From Candidatus Regiella insecticola LSR1 (GTDB lineage Bacteria > Pseudomonadota > Gammaproteobacteria > Enterobacterales > Enterobacteriaceae), in assembly GCF_000143625.1 (NCBI RefSeq), contig NZ_GL379591.1, positions 1 to 64,000 of the forward strand: DNA of 64,000 bases. The letters are read 5' to 3'. This document shows positions 11,045 through 20,400 of the stretch, piece after piece (position 1 is the stretch's first letter; every line of letters starts with the position of its first letter). The position numbers were made by a program, and so were the translations under genes. The notes beneath the pieces are model-generated. The model was given only the letters and a program-made list of their open reading frames with translations, searched no databases and was not told the origin of the DNA.

Positions 11045-11140
11045 TCACATTTTCACCTTTTTGTATTTACTGTCTAATCCACACCGGCTTGCGATATCAA
11101 CTTAACCTTCCCCTTAGCGCCGATGCGAAATCTTCTAAAA

Positions 11141-13090
11141 TTACTCTCGAGCTAAAGCCTCAATAGGACTCAAACGCGCAGCATTACGAGCAGGCAAATA
11201 ACCAAAAACAATACCAATCACAGTCGAGCATAAAAAAGCACTCAACATCGCCATCGGTGAAAAAACAATAGGCCAGCTAGGTAACAATATTGACATGACT
11301 AGGCCAACGCTCAATGACAGCATCACCCCCAAAGTCCCCCCCACTAAACACAACAATATGGCTTCAATCAGAAATTGTTGCATAATATCGCCTGGACGGG
11401 CACCCACAGCCATACGAATGCCTATTTCACGGGTACGCTCTGTCACCGAGACCAGCATGATATTCATCACGCCAATGCCGCCGACAATCAAAGAAATCAC
11501 TGCGACCAATGTTAAAAAAAGTTGCATTGTACGTGTGGTTTTTTCTGCTGTTTGTAGAAGGGTATCCATATTATAAGTGTAAATATCTTTCTTGCCATGA
11601 CGTAATGTCAACAAACGAACTAGCTTTTGTTCAACGTCTTTGCTGTCATATCCATCTTTAATGCGCACGGTAATCGAATCAAAATAAAATTTACCGTTCA
11701 ATCGCTTTGACATAGTACGGTACGGCACCCATACCTGCAAAGTTTGGCTATTGTTAAACATCGATGGTTTTTTTCTCACCACACCTATTACCGTAGCAGG
11801 CATATTACCGATCAATATCACTTGACCTACCACGTTTTCCAAATGAGGGAATAAAAGCCGCTGGGTGTTATTATCAATCACGACCACTTGGCTTTGTTGA
11901 TCAACCTGATATTGGCTAATAACGCTTCCCTGCGCCATCGTCATGCCAAAAACATGAAAATATTGACCATTGACACCAAACACATGACCAGCAACATCAA
12001 CATTCCTCGAACGCAAACGCATACTACTGGCAATCAGCGGTGAAATCACATCAATATAAGGCTGAGCCGTTAACGCTTCTAGATCATTAGCCGTCAGTGA
12101 GCGTAAATGGCTAGGCTCGTCATCACCATAATCTTCCCCCGGATAAATATGGATAGTATTAGTACCGATAGCCCGAATATCAGCCAATACTTTTTTCTGT
12201 GCCGCCTCGCCAATCACCAAAATAAAAACTACCGAGGCGATACCAATAATGATCCCTAACATTGTCAATCCAGTACGCATTTTACTCGTCATCATGGCAC
12301 ACCAAGCCATCAATAATGCTTCACGCAGCCGGAAGACGGTTTGTTGCCACGAGGGAATATCCGCTTTCGGGCTCAAAGATTTCGTTGGCAACTTATTGGG
12401 CGACGGCTTAAAACCTGAATCAGCAATAATACTACCGTCACTAATTTCAATAATCCGTTCAGCTTGAGCGGCAACCTGCGCATCATGCGTGACGATAATG
12501 ACAGTATGGCCTTGTTGTTGCAGCTGTTTAAGAATAGTGATGACTTCCACAGTAGAATGACGATCTAACGCCCCTGTGGGTTCATCCGCCAAAATAATTT
12601 GTCCACCGTTTATCAACGCTCGAGCAATACTGACCCGTTGTTGCTGCCCGCCAGAAAGCTGATTAGGCCGATAATTAGCTCGGGTTGATAATCCTAGGCG
12701 TGTCAGCAACATGCTCGCTCGTTCATGTCTTTTATTGTTAGACCATCCAGCATAAATAGCGGGTATTTCAACATTATGGGCTGCATTAAGATGAGGCAAT
12801 AAATGATAACGTTGAAAAATAAAACCAAAATGCTCACGGCGTAAGATGGCAAGTCCGTCGTTATCAAGTGACGCTACATCCTGACCATTAACCAGATAAG
12901 TGCCTGTGGTCGGCTGATCTAAACAACCAAGAATATTCATTAAGGTTGATTTACCCGATCCAGAAGCGCCCATGATGGCTACCATTTCTCCCGCGTTAAT
13001 TTTCAGCGATATATCCTTTAATACTTCAACGCTCTGTTCGCCAGAAGGATAGCTACGGTGGATAGATTTCAGTTCAAGTAGCGGCATCAT
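11141..13090 (-). CDS. macB: Macrolide/lipoprotein ABC transporter MacB
   Basis: MacB is an ATP-driven mechanotransmitter that works with MacA and TolC to expel macrolides, enterotoxin and lipid-like substrates. The N-terminal ATPase carries GASGSGKST, LSGGQQQR and ADEPTGALD. One transmembrane helix follows (about 280-300), then a large periplasmic domain and three C-terminal helices with ERTREIGIRMAVGAR. The 649 residues match the normal length and frame. Its start overlaps the macA stop (ATGA). Since macA carries a frameshift near its 5' end, function of the whole pump is in doubt although macB itself is intact. Confidence 0.95.
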   Translation of the reverse strand: MMPLLELKSIHRSYPSGEQSVEVLKDISLKINAGEMVAIMGASGSGKSTLMNILGCLDQPTTGTYLVNGQDVASLDNDGLAILRREHFGFIFQRYHLLPHLNAAHNVEIPAIYAGWSNNKRHERASMLLTRLGLSTRANYRPNQLSGGQQQRVSIARALINGGQIILADEPTGALDRHSTVEVITILKQLQQQGHTVIIVTHDAQVAAQAERIIEISDGSIIADSGFKPSPNKLPTKSLSPKADIPSWQQTVFRLREALLMAWCAMMTSKMRTGLTMLGIIIGIASVVFILVIGEAAQKKVLADIRAIGTNTIHIYPGEDYGDDEPSHLRSLTANDLEALTAQPYIDVISPLIASSMRLRSRNVDVAGHVFGVNGQYFHVFGMTMAQGSVISQYQVDQQSQVVVIDNNTQRLLFPHLENVVGQVILIGNMPATVIGVVRKKPSMFNNSQTLQVWVPYRTMSKRLNGKFYFDSITVRIKDGYDSKDVEQKLVRLLTLRHGKKDIYTYNMDTLLQTAEKTTRTMQLFLTLVAVISLIVGGIGVMNIMLVSVTERTREIGIRMAVGARPGDIMQQFLIEAILLCLVGGTLGVMLSLSVGLVMSILLPSWPIVFSPMAMLSAFLCSTVIGIVFGYLPARNAARLSPIEALARE

Positions 13091-14201
13091 AATGTTTTCT
13101 CTTGATAACTACTGCTGATAATAACCTCTTCACCGAGCATCAAACCGGAGAGAATCTGTACATTTATATTGTCACGAATACCGATAGTCACCTGACGTTC
13201 TTCTTCTTTACCCTTTTTTAACACAATGACTTGATAGAGATTATCAGCCAATTTTTTCCTCAAAGCGGCCAAGGGGATTACCATTGCTTGCTTGATATTG
13301 CTTAATTCTATGGAGATTTGTGCCGTCATTTGCAGACGAAGTAGAGCATCCGGGTTAGGGACTTCGAAACGTGCAAGGTAAAAAACAGCATCGTTGATTT
13401 TCTCCGGCATCGATAAAATGTCTTTTAAAACACCGTGAAAATATTTGCTTTGATCCCCCAATATAGTAAACGACGCTTTTAAACCCGGTGTTAAATGGAT
13501 AACATCAGCCTCAGAAACTTGCGCATTGACTAACATGGTTTGCATATCCGCTAAGGTTAAAATAGTGGGAGCTTGTTGGGCAGCAATGACAGTTTGACCT
13601 TCTAGAGTAGTGATTTGAACAACTTCTCCCCCCATAGGCGCGGTAATTTTTGTATAATCGAGATTAATTTTTGCACTCTCTAAACTGGCGATGGTTTTAT
13701 CAATTTGTGCTTTAATCGTCTCTAATCTGGCATTTTTTACCTCTAGCTCAGCGCTGGCTTTATCTAGCTCATTTTGTGAAATGACATGTAATTTAGCCAA
13801 AGTATGCTGACGATCTAACGTTAATTTGGTCAATCTACGCTCCGCCAGCCCTTGCCGTAACTGTGCATTCAAATCCTGTAAAATCGCATTTACTTCTCGG
13901 ATCCTGCTTTCTGCCTGTTGCGCATCTATTACCGCTAACAACTGACCTTGCGTTACTTTATCACCGAGCTTTACATACAAATGCTTCAGTTGGCCACTCA
14001 CCTGAGCCCCAACATCCAGTTTTCGTACTGCATCAAGTTTACCGATAGCTAATACTTTTTTCTGTAAATCTTGTGTCGTCACTTTTATTGTTTGATATTG
14101 AATAGGATGGGGTGCTATGAAGTATTTTATGGTAAAAAAATAGTAATCACTAGAATAATAATTGCTATGCCACTTCGTTTTAATCCTTTAAACCGTATCA
14201 A
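13087..14201 (-). pseudogene. macA: Periplasmic adaptor MacA, frameshifted in the membrane anchor
   Basis: MacA links MacB to TolC. The main frame (from a GTG at 14082) covers the lipoyl, coiled-coil hairpin and beta-barrel domains: VLAIGKLDAVRKLDVGAQVSGQL, INLDYTKITAPMGGEV and QTVIAAQQAPTILTLADM. It lacks the N-terminal anchor. The missing part is present just upstream in another frame: a hydrophobic stretch AIIILVITIF, then KYFIAPHPIQYQTIKVTTQDL after restoring one base in the A7 run at 14134-14140. That restored segment aligns with the E. coli membrane helix and its NAPVPTYQT region. The exact original start (perhaps a TTG at 14201) is unsure. Slippage could rescue some product, otherwise it is a pseudogene. 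Confidence 0.8.
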
Positions 14202-14202
14202 A

Positions 14203-14453
14203 ATTATTATCCGCCTTATTTAATAAGTATCACCCAATTATTTTAAATTTTTGATTTTAATATAATAAAAAATTAATATAAAAATAATTATTATTTAATA
14301 TAAATCCATTCTTTTTTATTATTTAACCTTAAATAAATTATTTTAAAAATCATGAATAAGCATATTAAAGTTTTTTTGGCTCCGTATCCACTAGAATAAG
14401 ATGTTTTGAATAAGCTCAATAGATCATAAAAAATAATGTTTAATATATTTTGA
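14203..14453. other. AT-rich intergenic region, no gene seen
   Basis: This stretch between macA and cpxA is made mostly of A/T runs. I see no ORF, tRNA or clear promoter in it. Confidence 0.6.
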
Positions 14454-15858
14454 CTATGCTCTGACACAATCTACCGGGAGCCACATAATTAAACGTAAAC
14501 CACCGAGTTGACTCTCTTCCGCTAATACCCAACCCTGGTGCTGAGTGACAGCCGTTTCTACAATCGCCAAACCTAAACCGGTTCCTCCCGATGTACGATC
14601 TCTAGCTTCGTCGGTACGATAAAATGGCCTAAATATCTGCTCACGATCTTCCGGACTAACGCCAGGACCATCATCATCAACAGTAATGGTAATACCCTTA
14701 TTATCTGCGCTAAATGCCACTACAATGTGTTGATATGAATAACGCAAAGCATTACGCACGATATTTTCTAAAGCACTTTCAAGTGCCGACGGATTACCAA
14801 ATAATGCCCATGCCTCCGGGGGACTCGCGACTTCGAGCGTCTTTTTTAACTGTTCCGCTTCAAATTTTGCGTTATTTAGCATATCGCTCCAGAGTTCATC
14901 GGCTTTTAGTGGTTCACGCCGCAATTCATGTTTATTGCGGGTACGGGAAAGTACCAACAAATTATTAATCATACTATCAAGCCGTTGAACATCTCTTTCA
15001 ACCCGTTCCAGCTCATTTCCCTCTCCATAACGACGACGCATCAGCGCAGTAGTAAGTTGTAAGCGGGTTAATGGGGTGCGTAATTCATGGGAGACGTCAG
15101 AAATAAGACGTTGTTGCGCGGTAGCCATACGCTCTAATGCACTAATCATCTGATTGAAACAGGCACCGGCGGCTAAAAATTCTTGTGGCCCTGATTCCAA
15201 TTCTGGATGCTGCTTCAAATTGCCACGAGCAACATCATCGGCCGCATTTTTCAAATTACGAGCCGGTTTAGCTAAACTCCAAGCGAGCCAAAATAATAAG
15301 GGTGCACTGATTAACATCGTGGCAAGAAGCAGTAATAGCGGACGATCAAACATCATATTGATAAAATCAGACTGTCGATTATTGGCCGAGCGGATCAGAT
15401 AAAGTTGATAACGTTCTTTACCGTCAAGAATGTTGATAACGTTCTTTACCGTCAAGAATAGAAAAGGGCCCGACTATTTCCAAACGACCATACTCCTTTT
15501 TTTGAGGCTCATTTTCATCATCTGATTGACCGATAAAATTGCGTACCATTTGCATTTCTTTATCCTTAGCCCCGATCACTCTCCCTTCAGCTGTCACCAA
15601 TACTAAATGTTGACCAGGGGGTGCCCATTTTTCTATCACGCGCCGTAGACGACGCCACCACATAAGATCATCGTCAGGTTCACTGGAAAGTTCTGCTTCG
15701 ATGTGTTGCTTCAACATACTCCCCTGACGTTTTCCATCATCCTGTAGAAGAATTATTTGGCGTGAATCCAGCTTCGGTATCATCAACACCAACAGCACCA
15801 CCAGTGATAATGTGAACCAGAAAATCGTAAAAATACGTGTGGTCAGACTGGTGATCAT
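14454..15858 (-). pseudogene. cpxA: Envelope-stress sensor kinase CpxA, frameshifted by a 28-bp duplication
   Basis: CpxA senses envelope protein stress and phosphorylates CpxR. The gene is in two frames. The 5' part (15424-15858) encodes the first membrane helix and periplasmic domain to FSILDGKERYQ. The 3' part (14454-15431) encodes the second helix, HAMP, the H-box SHELRTPLTRLQL, the N-box and G-boxes DDDGPGVSPEDREQIF and GGTGLGLAIVETA. They are out of register because 28 bp (15404-15431 and 15432-15459) are perfectly duplicated in tandem. Deleting one copy gives FSILDGKERYQLYLIRSANNRQSDF, which matches CpxA. All catalytic residues persist. The start overlaps the cpxR stop. Confidence 0.93.
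15404..15459. repeat. Perfect 28-bp tandem duplication inside cpxA
   Basis: Two identical 28-base units lie directly adjacent. 28 is not a multiple of three, so the duplication alone explains the cpxA frameshift. Loss of one unit by slippage or recombination would restore the gene. Confidence 0.97.
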
Positions 15859-16544
15859 TTTTTTGCGACCATCAGATAGCCACGTCCTCTCAATGTTTTA
15901 AACCAATGGTATCCTCCATCTTCACGTCCTGGTAACTTGCGGCGCAAATTAGAAACGTGCATATCAATAGCACGATCAAAGGGAGTGAGACGTTTACCTA
16001 ATACCTTCTCACTCAGTTCTTCACGCGATACTACCTGACCGATACGTTCCGCTAATAAATAAAGCAAGGTAAATTCGGTACCGGTTAGATCAAGTACTTT
16101 TTCATGAAAAGAGGCTTCTTGTCGACCAGGATTCAATTCTAAACCTTCCACTTTTAATATCCGTGCACTCTGATCCTCATTTTGTGGCTGATGACTCTGT
16201 AATATCCTACCGATTTGCGCTATCAAAGTGCGGGGTTTAAATGGCTTCGCATGGTATTGATCAGCCCCGAGCTCAAAACTCAGCGTCTGATCTAATTCAG
16301 TATCACGTGCCGTTAACATGATCACTGGAGTCTTATAATTTTTTCGAAGCTCTTTTAAAGTTTCGATCCCATTTTTTTTGGGCATCATTATATCCAGCAA
16401 TATCACATCGATAGAGTCATCTAATAACTTCAGGGCTTGCTCGCCATCGTAAGCAACCACCACCTCGAACGCTTCCATCTCAAGTAGTTCTTTCAAAGAA
16501 GCACTTATTTCACGATCATCCTCAACCAGTAAAATTTTATTCAT
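15855..16544 (-). CDS. cpxR: Envelope-stress response regulator CpxR
   Basis: CpxR is the OmpR-type regulator of the Cpx envelope stress response. The receiver domain (1-120) has the acidic pocket EDD near residue 8, the phospho-acceptor Asp in VILLDIMMPKKNG and Lys in HAKPFKPR. The winged-helix domain carries TGTEFTLLYLLAERIGQVVSREEL and ends RGRGYLMVAKK. The 229 residues are in frame. The family position usually GADDYLPKPF reads GADQYHAKPF here, a mild divergence close to the conserved Lys. The stop overlaps cpxA by 4 bases. No cpxP is found upstream, and cpxA is frameshifted, so CpxR may depend on other phosphodonors. Confidence 0.95.
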   Translation of the reverse strand: MNKILLVEDDREISASLKELLEMEAFEVVVAYDGEQALKLLDDSIDVILLDIMMPKKNGIETLKELRKNYKTPVIMLTARDTELDQTLSFELGADQYHAKPFKPRTLIAQIGRILQSHQPQNEDQSARILKVEGLELNPGRQEASFHEKVLDLTGTEFTLLYLLAERIGQVVSREELSEKVLGKRLTPFDRAIDMHVSNLRRKLPGREDGGYHWFKTLRGRGYLMVAKK

Positions 16545-16783
16545 AGTAATTCATCTCTTTGATACGAAATACGTTATCAACCACCAGCATTCTATTAGGT
16601 TAGGTAATTTGCCTTAAAATTACACAGCAAACTGAATCTTGGCGTGATAATGCGTAAATTAATAAGATTTAATGATGGTATCAATGTTAGTTTTTAGCTT
16701 CTCCGCTATTATTTGCTGCCCATACAATCGTAGCAGATAGTTTGCATTATGGAGACGGATCACTAACTAGAAGATGCTTTATT

Positions 16784-17695
16784 AGACCTCTTCGGAAACT
16801 AGCATTCATATAAGAATTTTGGTAAAATACTCCTGAACAAGGAGCCGCCATGAAATATGAAGTAATAAAAGTACTGGAAGAGGAAAAATTTCGTCGCTTA
16901 ACGGGTGTTAAACGCAGTACATTTGAAAAGATGATAAAGATATTGAATGAAGCAGATAAGAGTAAGCAAGGGAAAGGAGGTCGGAAACCCAAGCGGGGTT
17001 TAGAAGAGCGCTTATTAATGGCACTGGAGTATATACGAGAATATCGCACTTATTTTCATGTCAGCCAAAGCTATGGCGTGAGTGAGAGCACATGCTATGA
17101 AACGATTAAATGGATAGAGAATACACTAATAAAGCATCCTGATTTTGCCCTACCTGGACGCAAAGCTGTATTAAAAAGGGATAGGGAGTATGAGCTGGTT
17201 CTTATTGATGCCACAGAAACGCCGATTGAACGTCCCCAAAAAAACAAAAGCCGTTTTACTCAGGAAAAAAGAAACGACACACCTTAAAAACACAAGTGCT
17301 CGTTGATAAAAAAAGTAAAGCAGTCATCTGTACAAGCTTTACGAATGGGAGGCGCCATGATTTTAGGTTGTTTAAGGAGTCTGGTGTGCGAATACATCCT
17401 GACATCAAAACAGTTACCGATACAGGTTACCAAGGGCTTGGCAAGATTCATTCAAACTCGGCGTTGCCTAAGAAAAAGACAAAGAAAAATCCCTTAACAA
17501 AAGAAGATAAACGCAACAATCGTGCGTTATCAAGCCAGCGTGTATTAAACGAACATGTCATTGGTATGATTAAAAGATTTAAAATTGTATCAGACCGTTA
17601 TCGAAACAGGCGAAAACGTTTTGGATTAAGATTTAATCTGATTGCTGCAATTTATAATATGGAAATTAGATAAATGATAGTTTCCGAAGAGGTCT
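16784..17695 (+). mobile_element. IS5-family (ISL2-like) insertion sequence, copy 1
   Basis: A 912-bp element with perfect 18-bp inverted ends, AGACCTCTTCGGAAACTA, flanked by ATT on both sides as a 3-bp target duplication. The ANT target pattern, length and DDE transposase fit the ISL2 group of IS5. Two near-identical copies lie at 28258 and 51929. Confidence 0.95.
16850..17673 (+). CDS. ISL2-like transposase, expressed by -1 frameshifting (copy 1)
   Basis: Two overlapping frames encode one DDE transposase. ORF A (16850-17287) has an N-terminal helix-turn-helix ([17 protein letters not shown]) and the first catalytic Asp in [18 protein letters not shown] (frame open before 17296, to 17673) has the second Asp in TVTDTGYQG and the Glu in [13 protein letters not shown] classical slippery heptamer A_AAA_AAC lies at 17239-17245 in the ORF A frame. 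A -1 slip gives [22 protein letters not shown], exactly the conserved junction of this transposase family. The same arrangement is kept in all three copies, which argues for programmed frameshifting rather than decay. Confidence 0.92.
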
Positions 17696-17743
17696 ATTGA
17701 AGTTATCGGCTATCGCTCGTCGATCATCGCGATTTTTGACATC

Positions 17744-17771
17744 CTCTCCCACTGAATTTTCAGTGAGAGAG
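17744..17771. repeat. Hairpin resembling an IS200/IS605 end remnant
   Basis: TTTTGACATCCTCTCCC followed by CACTGAA/TTCAGTG arms resembles the hairpin at the 3' end of tnpB-type elements. No tnpA or tnpB is present. A second fragment of this type (GTGAAGCAGGAAGCCTCTCCC-like) lies at about 18189-18228. Confidence 0.45.
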
Positions 17772-17904
17772 CCCCGAAGGTAACGGCGTTTTTTAGCCCA
17801 TTTTTTCATCAATTGAGTGTCGCTCAAGAAAATTTAGAGCAAGCGCTAAAAGTCTTTCAAATACATACAAACATTAGCGGAGCGATATTGATTATTACAC
17901 GCCT

Positions 17905-18010
17905 TATAGCCAAAGCAGTTTAATTTGATTCAAGGCGGAGGAGCGCAGACAGTACAAATAGTACGGCAAGTGACGACAACACTTAATCAAATTAAACTGA
18001 TTCGGCTATA
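17905..18010 (+). repeat. Family B repeat, complete copy (~106 bp)
   Basis: The ends TATAGCCAAAGCAGTTTAATT and AATTAAACTGATTCGGCTATA are imperfect inverted repeats flanked by TA. Other copies or fragments lie at 1, 19735, 25069, 36528 and 62640. There is no coding capacity; it looks like a MITE. Confidence 0.82.
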
Positions 18011-18063
18011 CAAACGTTTTAGCTACCCATTGCAACTATTTTGTGCACGCTAATATTTTGCCA

Positions 18064-18160
18064 AAACAAGCTCAAAATGCTTATTTACTTCGTGTAAACT
18101 CGGCTTTTTGAGCTTGTTTTTGATGAAATGAGTGAGCACAAAAAATTTCGAACAGGCTCT
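18064..18160 (+). repeat. Family E repeat, right part
   Basis: It ends AATTTCGAACAGGCTCT, the inverted end seen complete at 61304-61461, and carries the internal stem around AAGCTCAAAATGC shared with 57255 and 61375. Confidence 0.65.
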
Positions 18161-18233
18161 AGACTTGTCATACACAAGTGGCGGTCTGTGAAGCAGGAAG
18201 CCTCTCCCAATAGAACGGGGAGCAGTCACATAA

Positions 18234-18362
18234 TATACCCAAAGTCCTTGAAGTTGCCGCTAGGCGGCCAGGGGGGGGGTGAGACCGATGAGCGTAGACA
18301 ACTACGTGATTCGGCGAACACTCGCAGCCAACAACGCGGCGGCTTCAAAGGCGAAGGGTATA
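18234..18362 (-). repeat. ERIC-like element
   Basis: A complete copy that abuts the IS-related MITE at 18362. Open frames through this element are repeat-encoded and recur at other copies, so they are not genes. Confidence 0.87.
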
Positions 18363-18502
18363 GACCTCTTTCCAAACCTACTAGGTGACGCGGATCCTGC
18401 GTTGCCCGGTGCTCACAATCCTCATGTACTTATGGCAACGAAGGTTGCTGTGCGCCGGGTGCCTTGACTTAGCATCACTCGCTACGGTTTGGAAAGAGGT
18501 CT
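18362..18502 (+). mobile_element. Non-autonomous relative of the 912-bp IS (MITE), copy 1
   Basis: A 141-bp element ending in AGACCTCTTTCCAAACC and its inverse, matching the IS ends with a few changes. The interior (GGATCCTGCGTTGCCCGGTG...) is unrelated to the transposase gene. Further copies lie at 32345, 61515 and 62441, and a degenerate one at 26847. It lies directly upstream of queC. Confidence 0.85.
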
Positions 18503-18516
18503 AATGAGGAAATGTT

Positions 18517-19251
18517 ATGCAACAAAGTGCTGTTGTCGTTTTTAGTGGTGGTCAAGATTCAACGACTTGCTTGATCCAAGCCTTACAACAATATGAAAAA
18601 GTGCATTGTATTACTTTTGATTACCAGCAACGTCATCGTGAAGAAATCGAGGTTGCAAAAAAATTAGTGAAAACATTAAATACTGCGCGCACTGAAAAAA
18701 ACAGCATCGTCCATAAAATTTTAGATGTAACATTACTTAATGAGTTAACAATAAGCAGTTTGACACAAAACCATATCCCCATACCTCCTTATACCGACGC
18801 TAATAAGCACACTAACAAAAAAGCTATTCCCAATACTTTTGTGCCGGGGAGAAATATTTTATTTCTTACATTAGCGGCCATCTACGCTTATAAAATAAAT
18901 ACGACAACCGTTATTACCGGCGTGTGTGAAACCGATTTTTCAGGTTATCCTGATTGCCGTGATGATTTTGTAAAATCACTTAATCAAGCCATCAATCTCG
19001 GTATTGACCGGTCTATTGATTTTATTACGCCATTAATGTGGCTCAATAAAGCTGAAATATGGGCGTTGGCAGACCACTATCAACAATTAAAATTGATACG
19101 CAGCTCTACATTAACTTGCTATCAGGGCAATATAGGCGACGGTTGTAAGCAATGTGCCGCCTGTCACTTGCGGTCACAAGGGTTGATTTATTATCAGGCT
19201 AATAAACAACAAGTAATGGAAAGTTTACAGAAAAAAATCAACCGTCTTTGA
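18517..19251 (+). CDS. queC: 7-cyano-7-deazaguanine synthase QueC
   Basis: QueC converts 7-carboxy-7-deazaguanine to preQ0 using ATP and ammonia, in queuosine tRNA modification. The 244-residue protein has the PP-loop SGGQDSTTC (about 10-18), TFVPGRN, the [15 protein letters not shown] segment and the C-terminal zinc site [17 protein letters not shown]. Length is slightly above the 231 residues of E. coli, from an insert around residues 70-80. A GAGGAAATGTT just after the MITE precedes the ATG. It belongs to the queC-ybaW-ybaV-ppiD block of E. coli; ybaW is missing here. Confidence 0.95.
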   Translation: MQQSAVVVFSGGQDSTTCLIQALQQYEKVHCITFDYQQRHREEIEVAKKLVKTLNTARTEKNSIVHKILDVTLLNELTISSLTQNHIPIPPYTDANKHTNKKAIPNTFVPGRNILFLTLAAIYAYKINTTTVITGVCETDFSGYPDCRDDFVKSLNQAINLGIDRSIDFITPLMWLNKAEIWALADHYQQLKLIRSSTLTCYQGNIGDGCKQCAACHLRSQGLIYYQANKQQVMESLQKKINRL

Positions 19252-19376
19252 TATACCCAATGAATTTCGAGTTACGGCAAGGCGGCAATCAATCGAATTC
19301 CAGGAGTGTACAGACAGTACATGACTGGAATGAGTACGAGCAGCCAACGCCGCCGTAACTCGAAAGGCGAAGGATA
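19252..19376 (-). repeat. ERIC-like element, second subtype
   Basis: Outer ends match the other copies, but the core reads AATTCCAGGAGTGTACA ... GTACATGACTGGAATGAG. This is closer to the canonical E. coli ERIC core than the main subtype and supports ERIC kinship. Confidence 0.82.
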
Positions 19377-19432
19377 TTCTTCCCCGGCTGAATTTTCCGT
19401 GGGGAGCCCCCGCTAAAAAGAGGTCTGTTATT

Positions 19433-19488
19433 TATACTCTTCGCCTTTGAAGCCACCGCGTTGTTGGCTGCGGGTGTTCGCCTCATGG
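19433..19488 (+). repeat. ERIC-like element, left half
   Basis: The left half runs into a different element at 19489; the missing right half suggests insertion followed by rearrangement. Confidence 0.65.
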
Positions 19489-19738
19489 TATGGCACTGTT
19501 AACAAAGTGTATTCATCTAACTTGTTGAAATAATTATAATTTAAATACATTTAAAGTAAACGGTTCCTCTTTAAAAAAACAGATAAATCGATTTTTTATG
19601 GCAGCGATCGGCGAATTCTTTCAATGATGAAGCCGATCACAAAAAGTATTATTTTTATCTCATCATTATTTTATGTGTCCTAAATATTTTTATAAATTAT
19701 TTGTTATTCAATAGTTTAACTTTGTTAACAGTGCCATA
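19489..19738. mobile_element. 250-bp element with perfect 20-bp inverted ends
   Basis: TATGGCACTGTTAACAAAGT at 19489-19508 is repeated exactly inverted at 19719-19738. The interior is AT-rich with no ORF. It is a likely MITE of an IS not present in the window. Confidence 0.8.
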
Positions 19739-19855
19739 GCCAAAGCAGTTTAATTTGATTTAAGTGTTGTCGTCACTTGCCGTACTATTTGTACTGTCTG
19801 CGCTCATCGGTCGGTCGCCCTGGCAGCCGAAGGCAACTTCAAAGGAAGAGTATAT
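19735..19855. repeat. Chimeric repeat: family B left half joined to ERIC-like right half
   Basis: Bases 19735-19800 match family B and 19801-19855 match the right half of an ERIC-like element, sharing a junction around CTGTCTGCGCTCATCGG. Confidence 0.65.
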
Positions 19856-19862
19856 TTCCAGC

Positions 19863-20252
19863 TTACAATTTCAATTTGGCACTATTACGCTCTAGAAATG
19901 ATGGCCCTATGCCTGAAACTTCCTGAAGCTGCTCAAGCTCAGTGAATCTGCCATATTGTTCACGATAGCTGACTATCGCTTCAGCCTTTTTCATACCGAT
20001 ACCATTGAGAGACTTTGCCAATTGTTCAGCGGTAGCCGTATTGATACTAATCCGATTTGATGGTTGCTCTTTTTTTGTATCAACCACAGTATTTTCTTTA
20101 GATTTATTGTGCACGTTCTGTGACGAATTGGCTGTTGTCGCTATATTTTTCTCAGGAATATTCGTGTTAATCGGTGCCGAATTCAGTCTCAGTGTTGTAC
20201 CCCATCCTGTTAATAACAACGCTAATATCAGTAATTTTTTACTTTTTTTCAT
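19863..20252 (-). CDS. ybaV: Helix-hairpin-helix DNA-binding protein YbaV/ComEA
   Basis: A small exported HhH protein of the ComEA type. It has an N-terminal signal (MKKSKKLLILALLLTGWG), a low-complexity linker rich in Asn/Ser/Lys, and a C-terminal HhH pair: ISINTATAEQLAKSLNGIGMKKAEAIVSYR and LQEVSGIGPSFLERN. The ATG at 20252 has GGAGG seven bases upstream, so it is preferred over the in-frame start at 20270. About 129 residues, family length. It lies downstream of ppiD as in E. coli. The related ComEA binds incoming DNA in competent bacteria; the role in Enterobacterales is not established. Confidence 0.9.
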   Translation of the reverse strand: MKKSKKLLILALLLTGWGTTLRLNSAPINTNIPEKNIATTANSSQNVHNKSKENTVVDTKKEQPSNRISINTATAEQLAKSLNGIGMKKAEAIVSYREQYGRFTELEQLQEVSGIGPSFLERNSAKLKL

Positions 20253-20337
20253 ATTGTATCCTCCATGCATTTAACAACCTGCTTACTTTGCCTCAGGCCA
20301 TTTTTTCTAGCAATCACTGGAGGATAAATATGAGAAT

Positions 20338-20361
20338 GGCCGCGCAAGCGGCCTTATTTTT
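20338..20361 (+). terminator. Terminator-like hairpin between ppiD and ybaV
   Basis: GGCCGC-GCAA-GCGGCC followed by TTATTTTT on the plus strand. Both flanking genes run on the minus strand, where no T run follows, so the direction makes a terminator role doubtful. Confidence 0.4.
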
Positions 20362-20400
20362 GTTAGATCATTTTGCAAATAATTGTGATACCGATAGCAA

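Noticed and set aside
16747..17049. Minus-strand frame repeated at three loci
   Set aside because: It is antisense to the transposase ORF A of the IS; repetition comes from the IS copies.
18128..18388. Open frame encoding a peptide like [19 protein letters not shown]
   Set aside because: It runs through an ERIC-like element and similar peptides recur at other copies, so it is repeat sequence, not a gene.
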